Shown here: piece by piece, positions 8,944 to 16,907 of the stretch
Position numbering within the stretch: the first letter of the stretch is position 1
Layout of the letters: every line of letters starts with the position of its first letter
Assembly: GCF_016745255.1 (NCBI RefSeq)
Contig: NZ_JADOEQ010000016.1
Span: 1-64,000 of the forward strand
DNA: 64,000 nucleotides
From: Enterococcus sp. BWR-S5
GTDB taxonomy: Bacteria; Bacillota; Bacilli; Lactobacillales; Enterococcaceae
Direction of reading: 5' to 3'
Translations under genes and position numbers: made by a program
The notes under the pieces: generated by a model
Told to the model about the DNA's origin: nothing
The model's database searches: none
Seen by the model: only the letters and a program-made list of their open reading frames with translations

Positions 8944-9517
8944 TCTTTTCCCCTCCACATAGCTGAATAAAGTTTGCCAGCATCACTGTGCCCTCTTTTG
9001 TTCCGATTGATTCCGGATGAAACTGGATGCCAAACAATGGGTAGTGCTTGTGCTCAATTGCCATAATTTCCTGATCCTCTTCTGACCGTGCAACCACTCG
9101 AAAATCGTTTAAATCTGAAGACTTATCAATGACTAACGAATGATAACGAATGACAGAAAAGGTGTCACTCACGCCAGCAAACAACCGACCGTTTTCTCGT
9201 CTGACAATCGAGGCCTTCCCATGATAAATTCGCTCCGCCTGTTTGACAGTCTCTCCAAAAGCAGCACCTATTGCCTGATGCCCCAGGCAAATACCTAAAA
9301 TCGGCTTTCCTTTGTAAAAACGTTGAATCAGTTGAAGTACCTGTCCAATTTCCTGCGGCGTTCCCGGACCGGGGGATATGATGATACCTGTCGCTGCTTC
9401 AGCATCCTCAGCAAGGGTTGGGCTATCATTTCTGACAACCTTCAGCTCCGCTCCTGAACCCGCCAATTGCACCAGATTATACGTAAAAGAATCATAGTTA
9501 TCGATTAACAGAATCAT
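8927..9517 (-). CDS. trpG: Anthranilate synthase glutamine amidotransferase subunit
   Basis: TrpG supplies ammonia from glutamine to TrpE. The 196-residue class I amidotransferase has the oxyanion SPGPGTP strand, the nucleophile Cys77 in GICLGHQ and the His-Glu pair in FGIQFHPES. In many Firmicutes one amidotransferase serves both TrpE and PabB. Here it sits inside the trp operon and overlaps trpE by four bases, so the tryptophan role is clear. Confidence 0.95.
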   Translation of the reverse strand: MILLIDNYDSFTYNLVQLAGSGAELKVVRNDSPTLAEDAEAATGIIISPGPGTPQEIGQVLQLIQRFYKGKPILGICLGHQAIGAAFGETVKQAERIYHGKASIVRRENGRLFAGVSDTFSVIRYHSLVIDKSSDLNDFRVVARSEEDQEIMAIEHKHYPLFGIQFHPESIGTKEGTVMLANFIQLCGGEKNERII

Positions 9518-10881
9518 TCCCCCACCTCCAATAATGCTTTGGCTTTTTGCAGTGTTTCTTCATATTCTTTTTCAGGGTCCGAATCATAGACAATCCCTGC
9601 TCCGGCCTGTACATACGCTTTTCCTTTATAAATAACCATCGTGCGAATCGCAATGGCAAAATCCGCTTGGTTATTTTTGGATAAATACCCGACAGCTCCG
9701 GCGTAAATCCCTCTTTTTACCGGCTCCAGTTCATAAATCCGCTGCATCGCTCGAATCTTTGGTGCACCGCTGACCGTACCTGCCGGTAAAGTCGCTTTCA
9801 AAGCATCCATTGCCGAGTGCTCCTTTTTCAGCTTTCCTGTAACAACAGAAACGATGTGCATCACAAAGCGATACTTCTCAATAACCATATAGGTCGGCAC
9901 CTCCACAGTACCTAGTTCACTGATTTTCCCAATATCGTTTCGCCCCAGATCAATCAGCATCAAATGCTCCGCTCGTTCTTTTTCATCCTCTAACAATTCC
10001 GTTGCCAACTGCTGGTCTTCCTCGATAGTCTCGCCCCTTTTTCTGGTTCCCGCAATTGGGTTGGTTGTTACAATTCCGTCTCTTACGCTAACTAAGCGTT
10101 CCGGTGAAGAGCCGACAATAAATGTATCTGTGAAATCCATAAAATACAGATACGAAGACGGGTTCTCCACACGCAGCCGACGGTAATAATCAAAAGGTTC
10201 ATTTAGACATTCAGCTGTCAACCGCTGTGATGGCACCATCTGAAACATATCCCCTGCAGTGATATACTGCTTGATTTTTTTCACAGTACTTTCAAATTCT
10301 GCTTTAGAAAAATTGCTGGTATAGGTCATCTTTTTCAGCTTCAGTGCTTTTACTTCTTCTGCAGCAGATTGGCTCAACTCATTGGCAGTCTGTACTAATG
10401 CTGCTTTCAGCTCAGCCTCCGAGCGTTTGGAGTAGCTATCCGATTCCACCAATAGAATGCGTTCATTAAGATGATCGAATACCAAGTAGGAATCAAATAG
10501 ATAAAAATGAATGTCCGGTATCCCTGTCTCATCCGTGGGTATTGCACCTAATGCCTCATAGCTCGCGATAACATCGTAACCGACATACCCTATCCCGCCG
10601 CCTTGAAAAGGAAGTCCCTCTACAGGTGTTTCTGTCACCAGAATCTGACGTTCCAACTCTTTTAACGGGTCTTCTACCTGATAAGGAGGGGTGCCGGAAA
10701 TTTCAAACAGCTTCTCTCGTACAGTGATTTCCTTTATCGGATTCCACGCAATGATTGTGTACCTTCCTTGACTCTTATCTCTGGGAATACTTTCCAGTAG
10801 GCATTTGTTCTTTCCCTTGATTCTTAAAAAAGCAGATACTGCAGTTAAGTAATCCGCTTGTATTTCTTTCGTTTGCTGCAT
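9514..10881 (-). CDS. trpE: Anthranilate synthase component I
   Basis: TrpE makes anthranilate from chorismate with ammonia from TrpG. The 455-residue protein carries the tryptophan feedback-site motif LLES at residues 28-31. It also has the chorismate-binding core of the C-terminal half: PIAGTRKRG, DEKERAEHLMLIDLGRND, ATLPAGTVSGAPK and GAVGYL. The retained LLES motif argues for an allosterically controlled TrpE over a PabB. It is the first gene of the operon; GGAGGGG precedes the ATG. Confidence 0.96.
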   Translation of the reverse strand: MQQTKEIQADYLTAVSAFLRIKGKNKCLLESIPRDKSQGRYTIIAWNPIKEITVREKLFEISGTPPYQVEDPLKELERQILVTETPVEGLPFQGGGIGYVGYDVIASYEALGAIPTDETGIPDIHFYLFDSYLVFDHLNERILLVESDSYSKRSEAELKAALVQTANELSQSAAEEVKALKLKKMTYTSNFSKAEFESTVKKIKQYITAGDMFQMVPSQRLTAECLNEPFDYYRRLRVENPSSYLYFMDFTDTFIVGSSPERLVSVRDGIVTTNPIAGTRKRGETIEEDQQLATELLEDEKERAEHLMLIDLGRNDIGKISELGTVEVPTYMVIEKYRFVMHIVSVVTGKLKKEHSAMDALKATLPAGTVSGAPKIRAMQRIYELEPVKRGIYAGAVGYLSKNNQADFAIAIRTMVIYKGKAYVQAGAGIVYDSDPEKEYEETLQKAKALLEVGE

Positions 10882-10922
10882 AACCTTTCCCCTCCATCTC
10901 GTTATTTATCCATACATATTAG

Positions 10923-11040
10923 AAAAGCTGAACGAGCTCGTTCAGCTCTCGAGCAATAAGCTCGAGGTAAACACATGATGTTCTTTATCATGAGGTTGAC
11001 TCGACTTATTGCCGAAGAGAGCTTGCTCGTGAAGCTAGAC
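10923..11040. repeat. Interspersed hairpin element, trp-leader copy
   Basis: This copy runs from AAAAGCTGAACGA to CTCGTGAAGCTAGA and matches the elements arrayed at 57.8-58.6 kb. Its arms pair as nested stems: AACGAGC with GCTCGTG, AGCTCTC...GCAATAAG with CTTATTGC...GAGAGCT, and CATGAT with ATCATG around the loop. It sits between the second T-box terminator and trpE. Confidence 0.75.
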
Positions 11041-11120
11041 ATTCTCCATGTGGTTTCCTTGCTCCCTCCTTGATATCACTAGGGGGACAAACTCAAAAAT
11101 TTTATACTATCTTTACCAAC

Positions 11121-11161
11121 AAAAAAGCCCTCAGAAAACAGACCTGCTGTTCTCTGAGGGC
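11121..11161 (-). terminator. Second T-box-controlled terminator of the trp leader
   Basis: GCCCTCAGA (from 11127) pairs with TCTGAGGGC (ending 11161), and a six-U run follows on the minus strand. Its 5' arm is adjacent to the second T-box sequence, so antitermination can compete with it. Confidence 0.85.
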
Positions 11162-11170
11162 GAATAATTT

Positions 11171-11194
11171 AGCTATCCACGGTACCACCTCATT
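11171..11194 (-). promoter_or_regulatory. Second T-box antiterminator module
   Basis: The minus strand reads AATGAGGTGGTACCGTGG, the conserved T-box sequence whose bulge pairs with the NCCA end of uncharged tRNA. A stem CTCATTG/CAATGAG precedes it. Only about 35 bases separate it from the first terminator, so it has no stem I or specifier of its own. Confidence 0.8.
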
Positions 11195-11229
11195 GGAAAT
11201 CGATTCTTCCCTTCAATGAGCTGCCCCGA

Positions 11230-11277
11230 AAAAAAACAAAAAACCCTCAAACCATAAAAACACTATGGTTTGAGGGT
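11230..11277 (-). terminator. First T-box-controlled terminator of the trp leader
   Basis: ACCCTCAAACCAT (from 11243) pairs perfectly with ATGGTTTGAGGGT (ending 11277). A long U-rich tail interrupted by one G follows on the minus strand. Confidence 0.9.
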
Positions 11278-11280
11278 GAA

Positions 11281-11503
11281 AAGTCACGGTGCCACCTCAA
11301 TATTGAAAGAATCATTCTTTCCTCTTTATCAGTCGTCTAACAACGACTTTTCTCTGTAACGGGAGTACCCGGAAACGCCTACTATGATTCAGCATTTCGC
11401 TCGAAAGTCCATTCACAATCCCTTCCCTGCTGATTTCCACCGCCATCAGCTCTCTGTAAAGTACCGGATATTGCTACTCCTCTTTCTCGAAGCTTTGATA
11501 TTG
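11281..11503 (-). promoter_or_regulatory. Trp-specific T-box (stem I plus first antiterminator)
   Basis: The minus strand shows the T-box signatures in order: GGAGTAGCAA, the AGAGAGCTGATGG...GGTGGAAATCAGC arm, then GTGAA-TGG-ACTTTCGAG with UGG as specifier codon at 11411-11409. Next come GTAGGCG, a GAAAGAA/TTCTTTC stem III and the T-box TTGAGGTGGCACCGTG at 11300-11285. Uncharged tRNA-Trp should therefore switch on the trp operon. The specifier was placed by aligning with the usual GAA-codon-ACCTTTGAG pattern. Confidence 0.92.
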
Positions 11504-11509
11504 GTAACT

Positions 11510-11538
11510 ATCATATTAGAGATTTCTCATTTTGTCAA
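11510..11538 (-). promoter_or_regulatory. trp operon promoter
   Basis: On the minus strand TTGACA (11538-11533) is followed after 17 bases by TATGAT (11515-11510). It is a near-consensus sigma-A promoter directly downstream of pepT. Confidence 0.9.
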
Positions 11539-11571
11539 CAAGTTTTTCTTACTTTTTTTGATAAACGCATT

Positions 11572-12813
11572 TTATCCTCTATTTATTCTGACATTTTCCT
11601 TAGCAATTTCAACGATGGTGCGTGCAGCAGCTTCCATTGCCTCCACAGTGATAAATTCGTATTGCCCGTGAAAATTCTCTCCGCCTGCAAACAGGTTAGG
11701 TGTCGGTAATCCGAGATAGGAAATTTTCGATCCGTCTGTTCCTCCACGAAATGGTGCGATTTTCGGTTCGATGCCAAGATTCTTCATCGCCTGTATGGCT
11801 AATTCTACCGGTCGCATATCCTTTTCGATAATCTCTTTCATATTGTAGTACTGGTCTTGAATAGAAATTGTACATCTTGGGCGATCCAACTGCGTGTTAA
11901 GCTGCTGCACCAGAGCCTGTAAAAACTCTTTTCTTTTTTCAAAGAGTGCTTTATCGTGATCGCGGATAATATAAACTAATTCGGCATGATCAATCGTTCC
12001 GGAGAACCTGTTCAACAGATAGAAGCCCTCGTAGCCTTGCGTTTTTTCAGGTACTTCCTCTGCCGGCAATAGCGCATCAAGCTGTTCTCCCACCTTTACA
12101 GCATTAACCATCATGCCATAGGCGGTGCCGGGATGCACACTCGTTCCCTCAATTTCAATCACTGCCTGTGCTGCATTGAAGGTCTCGTATTCAAAGCTGC
12201 CGACTCTGCCGCTATCTACTGTATAAGCAAACTGCGCCGGAAAATTCGCTACATCAAAGCGATCGGCGCCGCGACCAATCTCTTCGTCGGGACCAAAAGC
12301 AATCCAAATGTCGCCACGAGTAATCTCCGGGTGAGCAAGTAAATACTCAACTGCCTCAAGGATTTCAACGATACCCGCCTTATCATCTGCGCCCAGCAGT
12401 GTTGTGCCGTCTGTTGTAATCAGCGTTTGCCCTTTATACTCACTCAAGTTAGGAAATTCCGTCACCTGCATCGTTATCGCCAGTGCTTCGTTCAATACAA
12501 CATCCTGCCCATCATAATCGGGAAACACCTGAGGATTGATGCCTTCCGCGTTGAAATCTGCTGTGTCTAAGTGTGCAATAAAGCCGATTGCCGGTACTGT
12601 TTCCCGCGTATTGGCCGGAAGCTTTGCTGTCAGAAATCCATTCTGCTCGTTGTAGTGGATATCTGCCAAGCCGATGTCCTGAAGCTCTTCTTTAATACTC
12701 TTTGCCAGCTCAATCTGACCCGCTGTTGTCGGAATGGTCTGACTTGCTGCATCGGAACGGGTATTCACCTTCACATAGCGGAGAAATCGTTCCAATAGTC
12801 TCTCTTTATTCAT
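11572..12813 (-). CDS. pepT: Tripeptide aminopeptidase (peptidase T)
   Basis: PepT is a cytosolic M20 metallopeptidase that removes the N-terminal residue from tripeptides. The 413 residues show the two-zinc signatures in order: GFIAHLDTAD, TTDGTTLLGADDKAG, the general-base region AFGPDEEIGRGAD and C-terminal PFRGGTDGS and ENFHGQYEFI. The dimerisation lid domain fills the middle. It lies 13 bases after the oppA stop, so imported peptides and their hydrolysis are encoded together under the Met T-box. The trp promoter begins 34 bases past its stop, and no terminator is seen between them. Confidence 0.95.
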   Translation of the reverse strand: MNKERLLERFLRYVKVNTRSDAASQTIPTTAGQIELAKSIKEELQDIGLADIHYNEQNGFLTAKLPANTRETVPAIGFIAHLDTADFNAEGINPQVFPDYDGQDVVLNEALAITMQVTEFPNLSEYKGQTLITTDGTTLLGADDKAGIVEILEAVEYLLAHPEITRGDIWIAFGPDEEIGRGADRFDVANFPAQFAYTVDSGRVGSFEYETFNAAQAVIEIEGTSVHPGTAYGMMVNAVKVGEQLDALLPAEEVPEKTQGYEGFYLLNRFSGTIDHAELVYIIRDHDKALFEKRKEFLQALVQQLNTQLDRPRCTISIQDQYYNMKEIIEKDMRPVELAIQAMKNLGIEPKIAPFRGGTDGSKISYLGLPTPNLFAGGENFHGQYEFITVEAMEAAARTIVEIAKENVRINRG

Positions 12814-12826
12814 CTTCTACTTGCTC

Positions 12827-14464
12827 CTATTCTTCCAGATACGCTGTTCGCAGATTGAAATAATCACCGTATAAATGATAGCTGATACCCTTCAATGACG
12901 GATTGATTAAGTAGTTCGATGCGCTTTGATAGATAGGCACTTGTGCTGCCTCTTGATTCAGCAGGATATCCTCTGCCTTTTTGTAATCTTCAAATTGCTT
13001 GTCCGGTGTATTGGCATCGACAGTTTTCGCTGCATTTACCAGCTTGTCATAGTCAGCATTTTTATATTCACCATAATTATAGGCTGAGCTGCCTTCGTAT
13101 AAATTGAAATAGGAATCCAAATCACTGCTGCCGGCAATCCAGCCAGATAGAGACAGCTCATAATTTTTATCCTTACGTGATTGTGTCACATTGTTTTTCG
13201 GTTGTGCAGAGATAACGATTTCCAAGCCTTTCAGATTGTCCTGCAGCTGACTTTGGATATACTCCGCAACCTTTTTCCCTTGATCGTCATCAGAAGCAAG
13301 CAAGGTCAATTTCACTGTATCTCCCAGTTCTTTTTGCGCCTTTTTCCATTCAGCCTGTGCCTGATCGACATTGTAAACTAAATGGTCGCCGCTGTATGCT
13401 CTGAAATCCTCCGATGTATTCGGGTTGCTATACAGATTAGCAGGGATTAAGCCGTTCAAAGGTTTAGAGCCATCATCCAGTACACTTGTCGTCAACGCCT
13501 CTTTATCAATAGCCTGAGCGATTGCTTTACGAAGATGAACATTTGCCAGCGTGGTTCCCGCTTTTTTATTGAAATCCAAGTAATTATTCGCTACGTCTGA
13601 GTGTGTCACGTAGCCTGGATCATTGCTGTATTGTTGAACATATTGTCCGCTGATGCGAGTCAAATCCAATTCATCTGATTGATACAAATTGATGCCTGTG
13701 TTTTCTTCTTTGACCGTGCTGACAGCAACTTCTTCCAGCTTCACTTCATCCGCTGCATAATACTCAGGATTCTTCTTCAACGTCCATGTATCAGAGGAGG
13801 CATTCCAATCCGCCAGCGTGTACGGTCCACTATAAATCAAATGTTCACTGTCTGACGCGTAAGCCTCTCCCTGCTCTGTCACGTAGGCTTCATTTTGAGG
13901 TGCCAGCCAGCCGATAGAAACGACTGCTAAAAATGACGGCTGTGCCTGATCCAAGGTCACGATAAATTGATTGTCGGTCGCTTCAATACCCATTTCCTCT
14001 ACCGGCTTTTCTCCAGTTCGAATGGCTTTACTGTTTTTCACATTATCCAATAAATAGGCATTTGGGCCAATCGTAGCCGGATCAACAAGACGCTTCCATG
14101 AAAATTCAAAATCTTTCGCTGTGATTGGTTCACCGTTACTCCATTTGATATCATCCCGCAGTGTAAAGGTATAGGTCAGTCCATCTTCACTCACATCCAC
14201 TTTTTCCGCTAACCCCGGAATCGGATTGCTGTCATCATCGAAACGGCAAAGTCCTTCAAATAAGTGCTGAATCATTGTAAACGTATTTTTATCCATTGCC
14301 TGTGTTGTATCCAAGGTTGAAATCGGTGCCGGTGAACTAATCGAAATTTTCTGTTCGACCACTGCCTTTTCACTTGATTTTGTTGTTTCTGCTGCCCCGC
14401 CGCCGCAAGCTGTCAATAATAATCCGACAATGACCAAGCTTGCTGAAATTGCTTTTTTCTTCAT
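12827..14464 (-). CDS. oppA: OppA-family peptide-binding lipoprotein
   Basis: This is an extracytoplasmic solute-binding protein (SBP family 5) that captures oligopeptides for an Opp ABC permease; no permease is encoded nearby, so it must use one elsewhere. The 545 residues begin with a lipoprotein signal ending LTAC. The mature chain has the family's LFEGLCRFD, GLTYTFTLRDDIKWSNGEPITAKDFEFSWKR (read in parts) and YSGPYTLADW stretches. I start it at the ATG at 14464, behind AAGGAGGAAG, instead of an in-frame codon at 14488. It is the first gene of the T-box-controlled oppA-pepT operon. Confidence 0.9.
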   Translation of the reverse strand: MKKKAISASLVIVGLLLTACGGGAAETTKSSEKAVVEQKISISSPAPISTLDTTQAMDKNTFTMIQHLFEGLCRFDDDSNPIPGLAEKVDVSEDGLTYTFTLRDDIKWSNGEPITAKDFEFSWKRLVDPATIGPNAYLLDNVKNSKAIRTGEKPVEEMGIEATDNQFIVTLDQAQPSFLAVVSIGWLAPQNEAYVTEQGEAYASDSEHLIYSGPYTLADWNASSDTWTLKKNPEYYAADEVKLEEVAVSTVKEENTGINLYQSDELDLTRISGQYVQQYSNDPGYVTHSDVANNYLDFNKKAGTTLANVHLRKAIAQAIDKEALTTSVLDDGSKPLNGLIPANLYSNPNTSEDFRAYSGDHLVYNVDQAQAEWKKAQKELGDTVKLTLLASDDDQGKKVAEYIQSQLQDNLKGLEIVISAQPKNNVTQSRKDKNYELSLSGWIAGSSDLDSYFNLYEGSSAYNYGEYKNADYDKLVNAAKTVDANTPDKQFEDYKKAEDILLNQEAAQVPIYQSASNYLINPSLKGISYHLYGDYFNLRTAYLEE

Positions 14465-14760
14465 ACTTCTTCCTCCTTGTTTATCCACATTATCTATAGT
14501 TTGATGGATGGCGCATGCCTACCTGACCGACCATGACCGCTTTGCTTAGAAATAGGTGCTTTCATCACCCCTGACATCCACTGGTTCATGAAACAAACCG
14601 GCTTCACCAAGCACCTATTTCATTACAAACAAGCAATACAAGCCGAACCAGCTTGGACGGCACTCAAACAATCAGAATCCAGTCTAATTGGCAGTACTCT
14701 TTACCTCAAGACATATTTTGACCCATGGTTGAATGGCACTTGCTCGTAAAGCAAAACAAC
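14465..14760. other. oppA 5' untranslated region after the T-box terminator
   Basis: These roughly 300 bases between the T-box terminator and oppA contain no supported gene. Their one clear feature is the 13-bp perfect inverted repeat at 14549-14621. Confidence 0.6.
14549..14621. repeat. 13-bp perfect inverted repeat in the oppA leader
   Basis: GAAATAGGTGCTT (14549-14561) is the exact reverse complement of 14609-14621, with 47 bases between. No T-run follows on either side, so it is not an ordinary terminator. Confidence 0.6.
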
Positions 14761-14795
14761 AAAAAAAGCCCTCATCCTTGAAAAGGACGAGAGCT
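14761..14795 (-). terminator. T-box-controlled terminator upstream of oppA
   Basis: AGCTCTCGTCCTT pairs with AAGGATGAGGGCT over 13 bp with two G-U pairs, and a seven-U run follows on the minus strand. Confidence 0.9.
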
Positions 14796-14802
14796 TGAGC
14801 TA

Positions 14803-15025
14803 TCGCGGTACCACCTTTAATTGACTAAAAAAGTCCACTCTACCAGTACAAACATACTGTGGCGCTGTAACAGGCGCTCCTGTATTGGTTTAAACTAGTC
14901 AACCAATCTGTTCAAAGGCCATTTTCGTCTTCAGCGTCACTGTCTCTTCCCACCATTCGAGACTCTCTTGGAGTTATTCTGAAAAGTACTTTCCTTCTCT
15001 TCACATTTCTATAGATAATAGATTA
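14803..15025 (-). promoter_or_regulatory. T-box leader of oppA-pepT, specifier reads Met
   Basis: The minus strand carries GGAAAGTAC, AGAGAGTCTCGAATGGTGGGAAGAGAC (in parts), then GACGAAA-ATG-GCCTTTGAA and the T-box AAAGGTGGTACCGCGA (ending 14803). Aligning to GAA-N-codon-purine-CCTTTGA gives AUG (14922-14920) as specifier, so uncharged tRNA-Met should induce the operon. Reading the frame one base later gives UGG (Trp), which would lack the purine normally found after the specifier. I prefer Met. Confidence 0.8.
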
Positions 15026-15031
15026 ATGAGA

Positions 15032-15060
15032 ATTTTAACAGATATTTTTTTCATAGTCAA
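15032..15060 (-). promoter_or_regulatory. Promoter of the oppA-pepT operon
   Basis: On the minus strand TTGACT (15060-15055) is followed after 17 bases by TAAAAT (15037-15032), placing the transcript start just before the T-box. Confidence 0.8.
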
Positions 15061-15082
15061 TTTATTTTTTATCTTTTTTTAA

Positions 15083-16045
15083 TTAATCTAATGCTTTCGT
15101 CACGTCTTCAATCATCAAGTGCATAGATTCCAGACCGCCGCCGCTTAGATACCAAACATCTGGCTGCAAAGTAATTACTTTACCGTTTTTACCGGCATTT
15201 GTCTGCTTAATTAATTCATTGTCTGTAATGTTATCATTGGTTGTATCGCCACCGATTGCTTGTGTACGATCGACAACAAATAGGATATCCGGATTCTTTT
15301 CCAACACATACTCATAAGAAACACTTTGTCCGTGTGTTGAAGCTTCGATATTTTCATCCGCTTGCTTAAAGCCGAATGTGTCATGTACGATGCCAAAACG
15401 TGAGCCTTCTCCGTACGCAGACAACTGTCCTTCATTCAACAAAACAACCAACGCTTTCTCATCTGTCGCTTCTGCTTTTTCTTTCACTTCTGCGATTTCG
15501 TCTTCCAATGCAGCAATCTTTTCATCTGCTTCATCCTGTTTATCAAAAATTTCAGCTAATGTTTCGATGTTTTTCTTTGTAGAATTCCATGTATCCGCAG
15601 CATCTACTGAAAGATACAGGGTTGGCGCAATAGCGCTAAGGTCTTCTTTGAAGTCTTGCTGGCGACCGGAAATGATAATTAAATCCGGCTGCAGCTCATT
15701 GATTTTTTCTAAATCAGGTTCTTTAATTCCCCCTGCTGATTCAACATCTGCATAGGCGCTTAGGTATTCAGGCAGATTGGCGGTTGGCGCTCCAATAACT
15801 GTTTCGCCGACACCTAACGCATCTAATGTGTCCAGTGAACCATTATCAAAAACAACGACTTTCTTAGGATTTTTCGGCACCTCTACCGATTCTTCTGAAT
15901 CTTCTACCGTAATGGTTGTTGCGGCTTCACTGCCTGCTGTTGAAGAGTCCGCAGACCCTGCTTTATCCCCACTGTTTCCACAAGCACCAAGTGCCAATAA
16001 TGCTGCTGTTGAAAATGCTGCAAAAGCTAAAAGTTTCTTCTTCAT
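15083..16045 (-). CDS. Ferric-siderophore-binding lipoprotein (FatB/CeuE type)
   Basis: This is the substrate-binding subunit of the iron importer encoded just upstream. The 320 residues start with a lipoprotein signal ending LGAC, followed by a Ser/Thr-rich linker. The periplasmic-binding fold (family 2) follows: KKVVVFDNGSLDTLDALGV, GAPTANLPEYL, EPDLEKINELQPDLIIISGRQ and a long charged helix (about residues 175-200). ELQPDLII and the helix-linked two-lobe layout are typical of FatB/CeuE/YclQ proteins that bind catecholate or petrobactin-like chelates; the exact ligand is not readable. It is last in the operon, 103 bases after the ATPase gene. Confidence 0.9.
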   Translation of the reverse strand: MKKKLLAFAAFSTAALLALGACGNSGDKAGSADSSTAGSEAATTITVEDSEESVEVPKNPKKVVVFDNGSLDTLDALGVGETVIGAPTANLPEYLSAYADVESAGGIKEPDLEKINELQPDLIIISGRQQDFKEDLSAIAPTLYLSVDAADTWNSTKKNIETLAEIFDKQDEADEKIAALEDEIAEVKEKAEATDEKALVVLLNEGQLSAYGEGSRFGIVHDTFGFKQADENIEASTHGQSVSYEYVLEKNPDILFVVDRTQAIGGDTTNDNITDNELIKQTNAGKNGKVITLQPDVWYLSGGGLESMHLMIEDVTKALD

Positions 16046-16148
16046 CTTTTTCCTCCAAAATTTGATTGTTCTTTTTATTGTATGCGTGGTGAAGCAGATT
16101 TCCTTATCATTGAAGGAAAACGCACTTCTTGTCCCACGTTTCTATTTA

Positions 16149-16907
16149 CTAACTAAAATACATGCAGAATCTTTTTCCTTCGATTTCACAAATGCGAATA
16201 TTCATATCATATAAACGATTCAGCGTTTTTGATTGGATAATTTCGTCTGTACTACCATGGGCAAACAGCTTGCCATCCTTCATCGCCACAATTTCATCCG
16301 CATAGCTTGCCGCAAAATTGATGTCATGCAAAACGATGACCACCGTTTTACCAAACTCATCCACCAGTCGACGCAGAATTTGCATCATCTGAACGGCATA
16401 ATTCATATCCAAATTATTCAACGGCTCATCCAGCAGAATATAATTTGTATCCTGTGCAATCACCATCGCAATGTATGCCCGCTGCAGCTGACCACCAGAC
16501 AAGGTGTCGATCAATGTATCTGCCAGCTCCGTCAGCCCAAGGTGTGCCATCGCTTCCTCGACCTTCTCTTGGTCTTCCTTATTCAGTCGTCCTTTTGAAT
16601 AAGGGAAACGACCAAAGCTGACTAGTTCCCTAACTGTCAGCTTCAAGCTGATATTATTGGCTTGCTTAAGGATTGACAGCTTTTTTGACAGCTCATTTTG
16701 CTTCCAAGTCTTCACTTCATTATGATCCAGATAAATTTCTCCGGTATCCTTAGGTATCAATCGGCTCATCATTGAAAGCAGCGTACTCTTCCCCGCGCCA
16801 TTCGGACCGATAAAAGCCGTCAGCTTTTGCTCGGCAACCGGCAGCTGGACCTCTGAAACAACTAGTTTTTCTCCATATTTCTTGGATACATTTTTGATTT
16901 CGATCAT
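16149..16907 (-). CDS. Iron-siderophore ABC transporter ATP-binding protein
   Basis: The 252-residue FecE/FatE-type ATPase has Walker A GPNGAGKST, Q-loop ILKQANNI, signature LSGGQLQRAYIA, Walker B YILLDEPLNNLD and switch histidine VLHDINF. It powers the two permeases encoded immediately upstream and overlaps the second of them by four bases. Confidence 0.95.
   Translation of the reverse strand: MIEIKNVSKKYGEKLVVSEVQLPVAEQKLTAFIGPNGAGKSTLLSMMSRLIPKDTGEIYLDHNEVKTWKQNELSKKLSILKQANNISLKLTVRELVSFGRFPYSKGRLNKEDQEKVEEAMAHLGLTELADTLIDTLSGGQLQRAYIAMVIAQDTNYILLDEPLNNLDMNYAVQMMQILRRLVDEFGKTVVIVLHDINFAASYADEIVAMKDGKLFAHGSTDEIIQSKTLNRLYDMNIRICEIEGKRFCMYFS

Larger units (their letters stand above)
10882..11503 (-). 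other. trp operon leader, about 620 nt
   Basis: This untranslated region runs from the predicted start near 11503 to the trpE ATG. It holds a T-box stem I with a Trp specifier, two antiterminator/terminator modules and one interspersed hairpin element. No open frame with a convincing ribosome site was found in it. Confidence 0.85.

Noticed and set aside
11121-11503. Two complete tandem T-boxes
   Set aside because: There is no room for a second stem I; only the antiterminator and terminator are duplicated.
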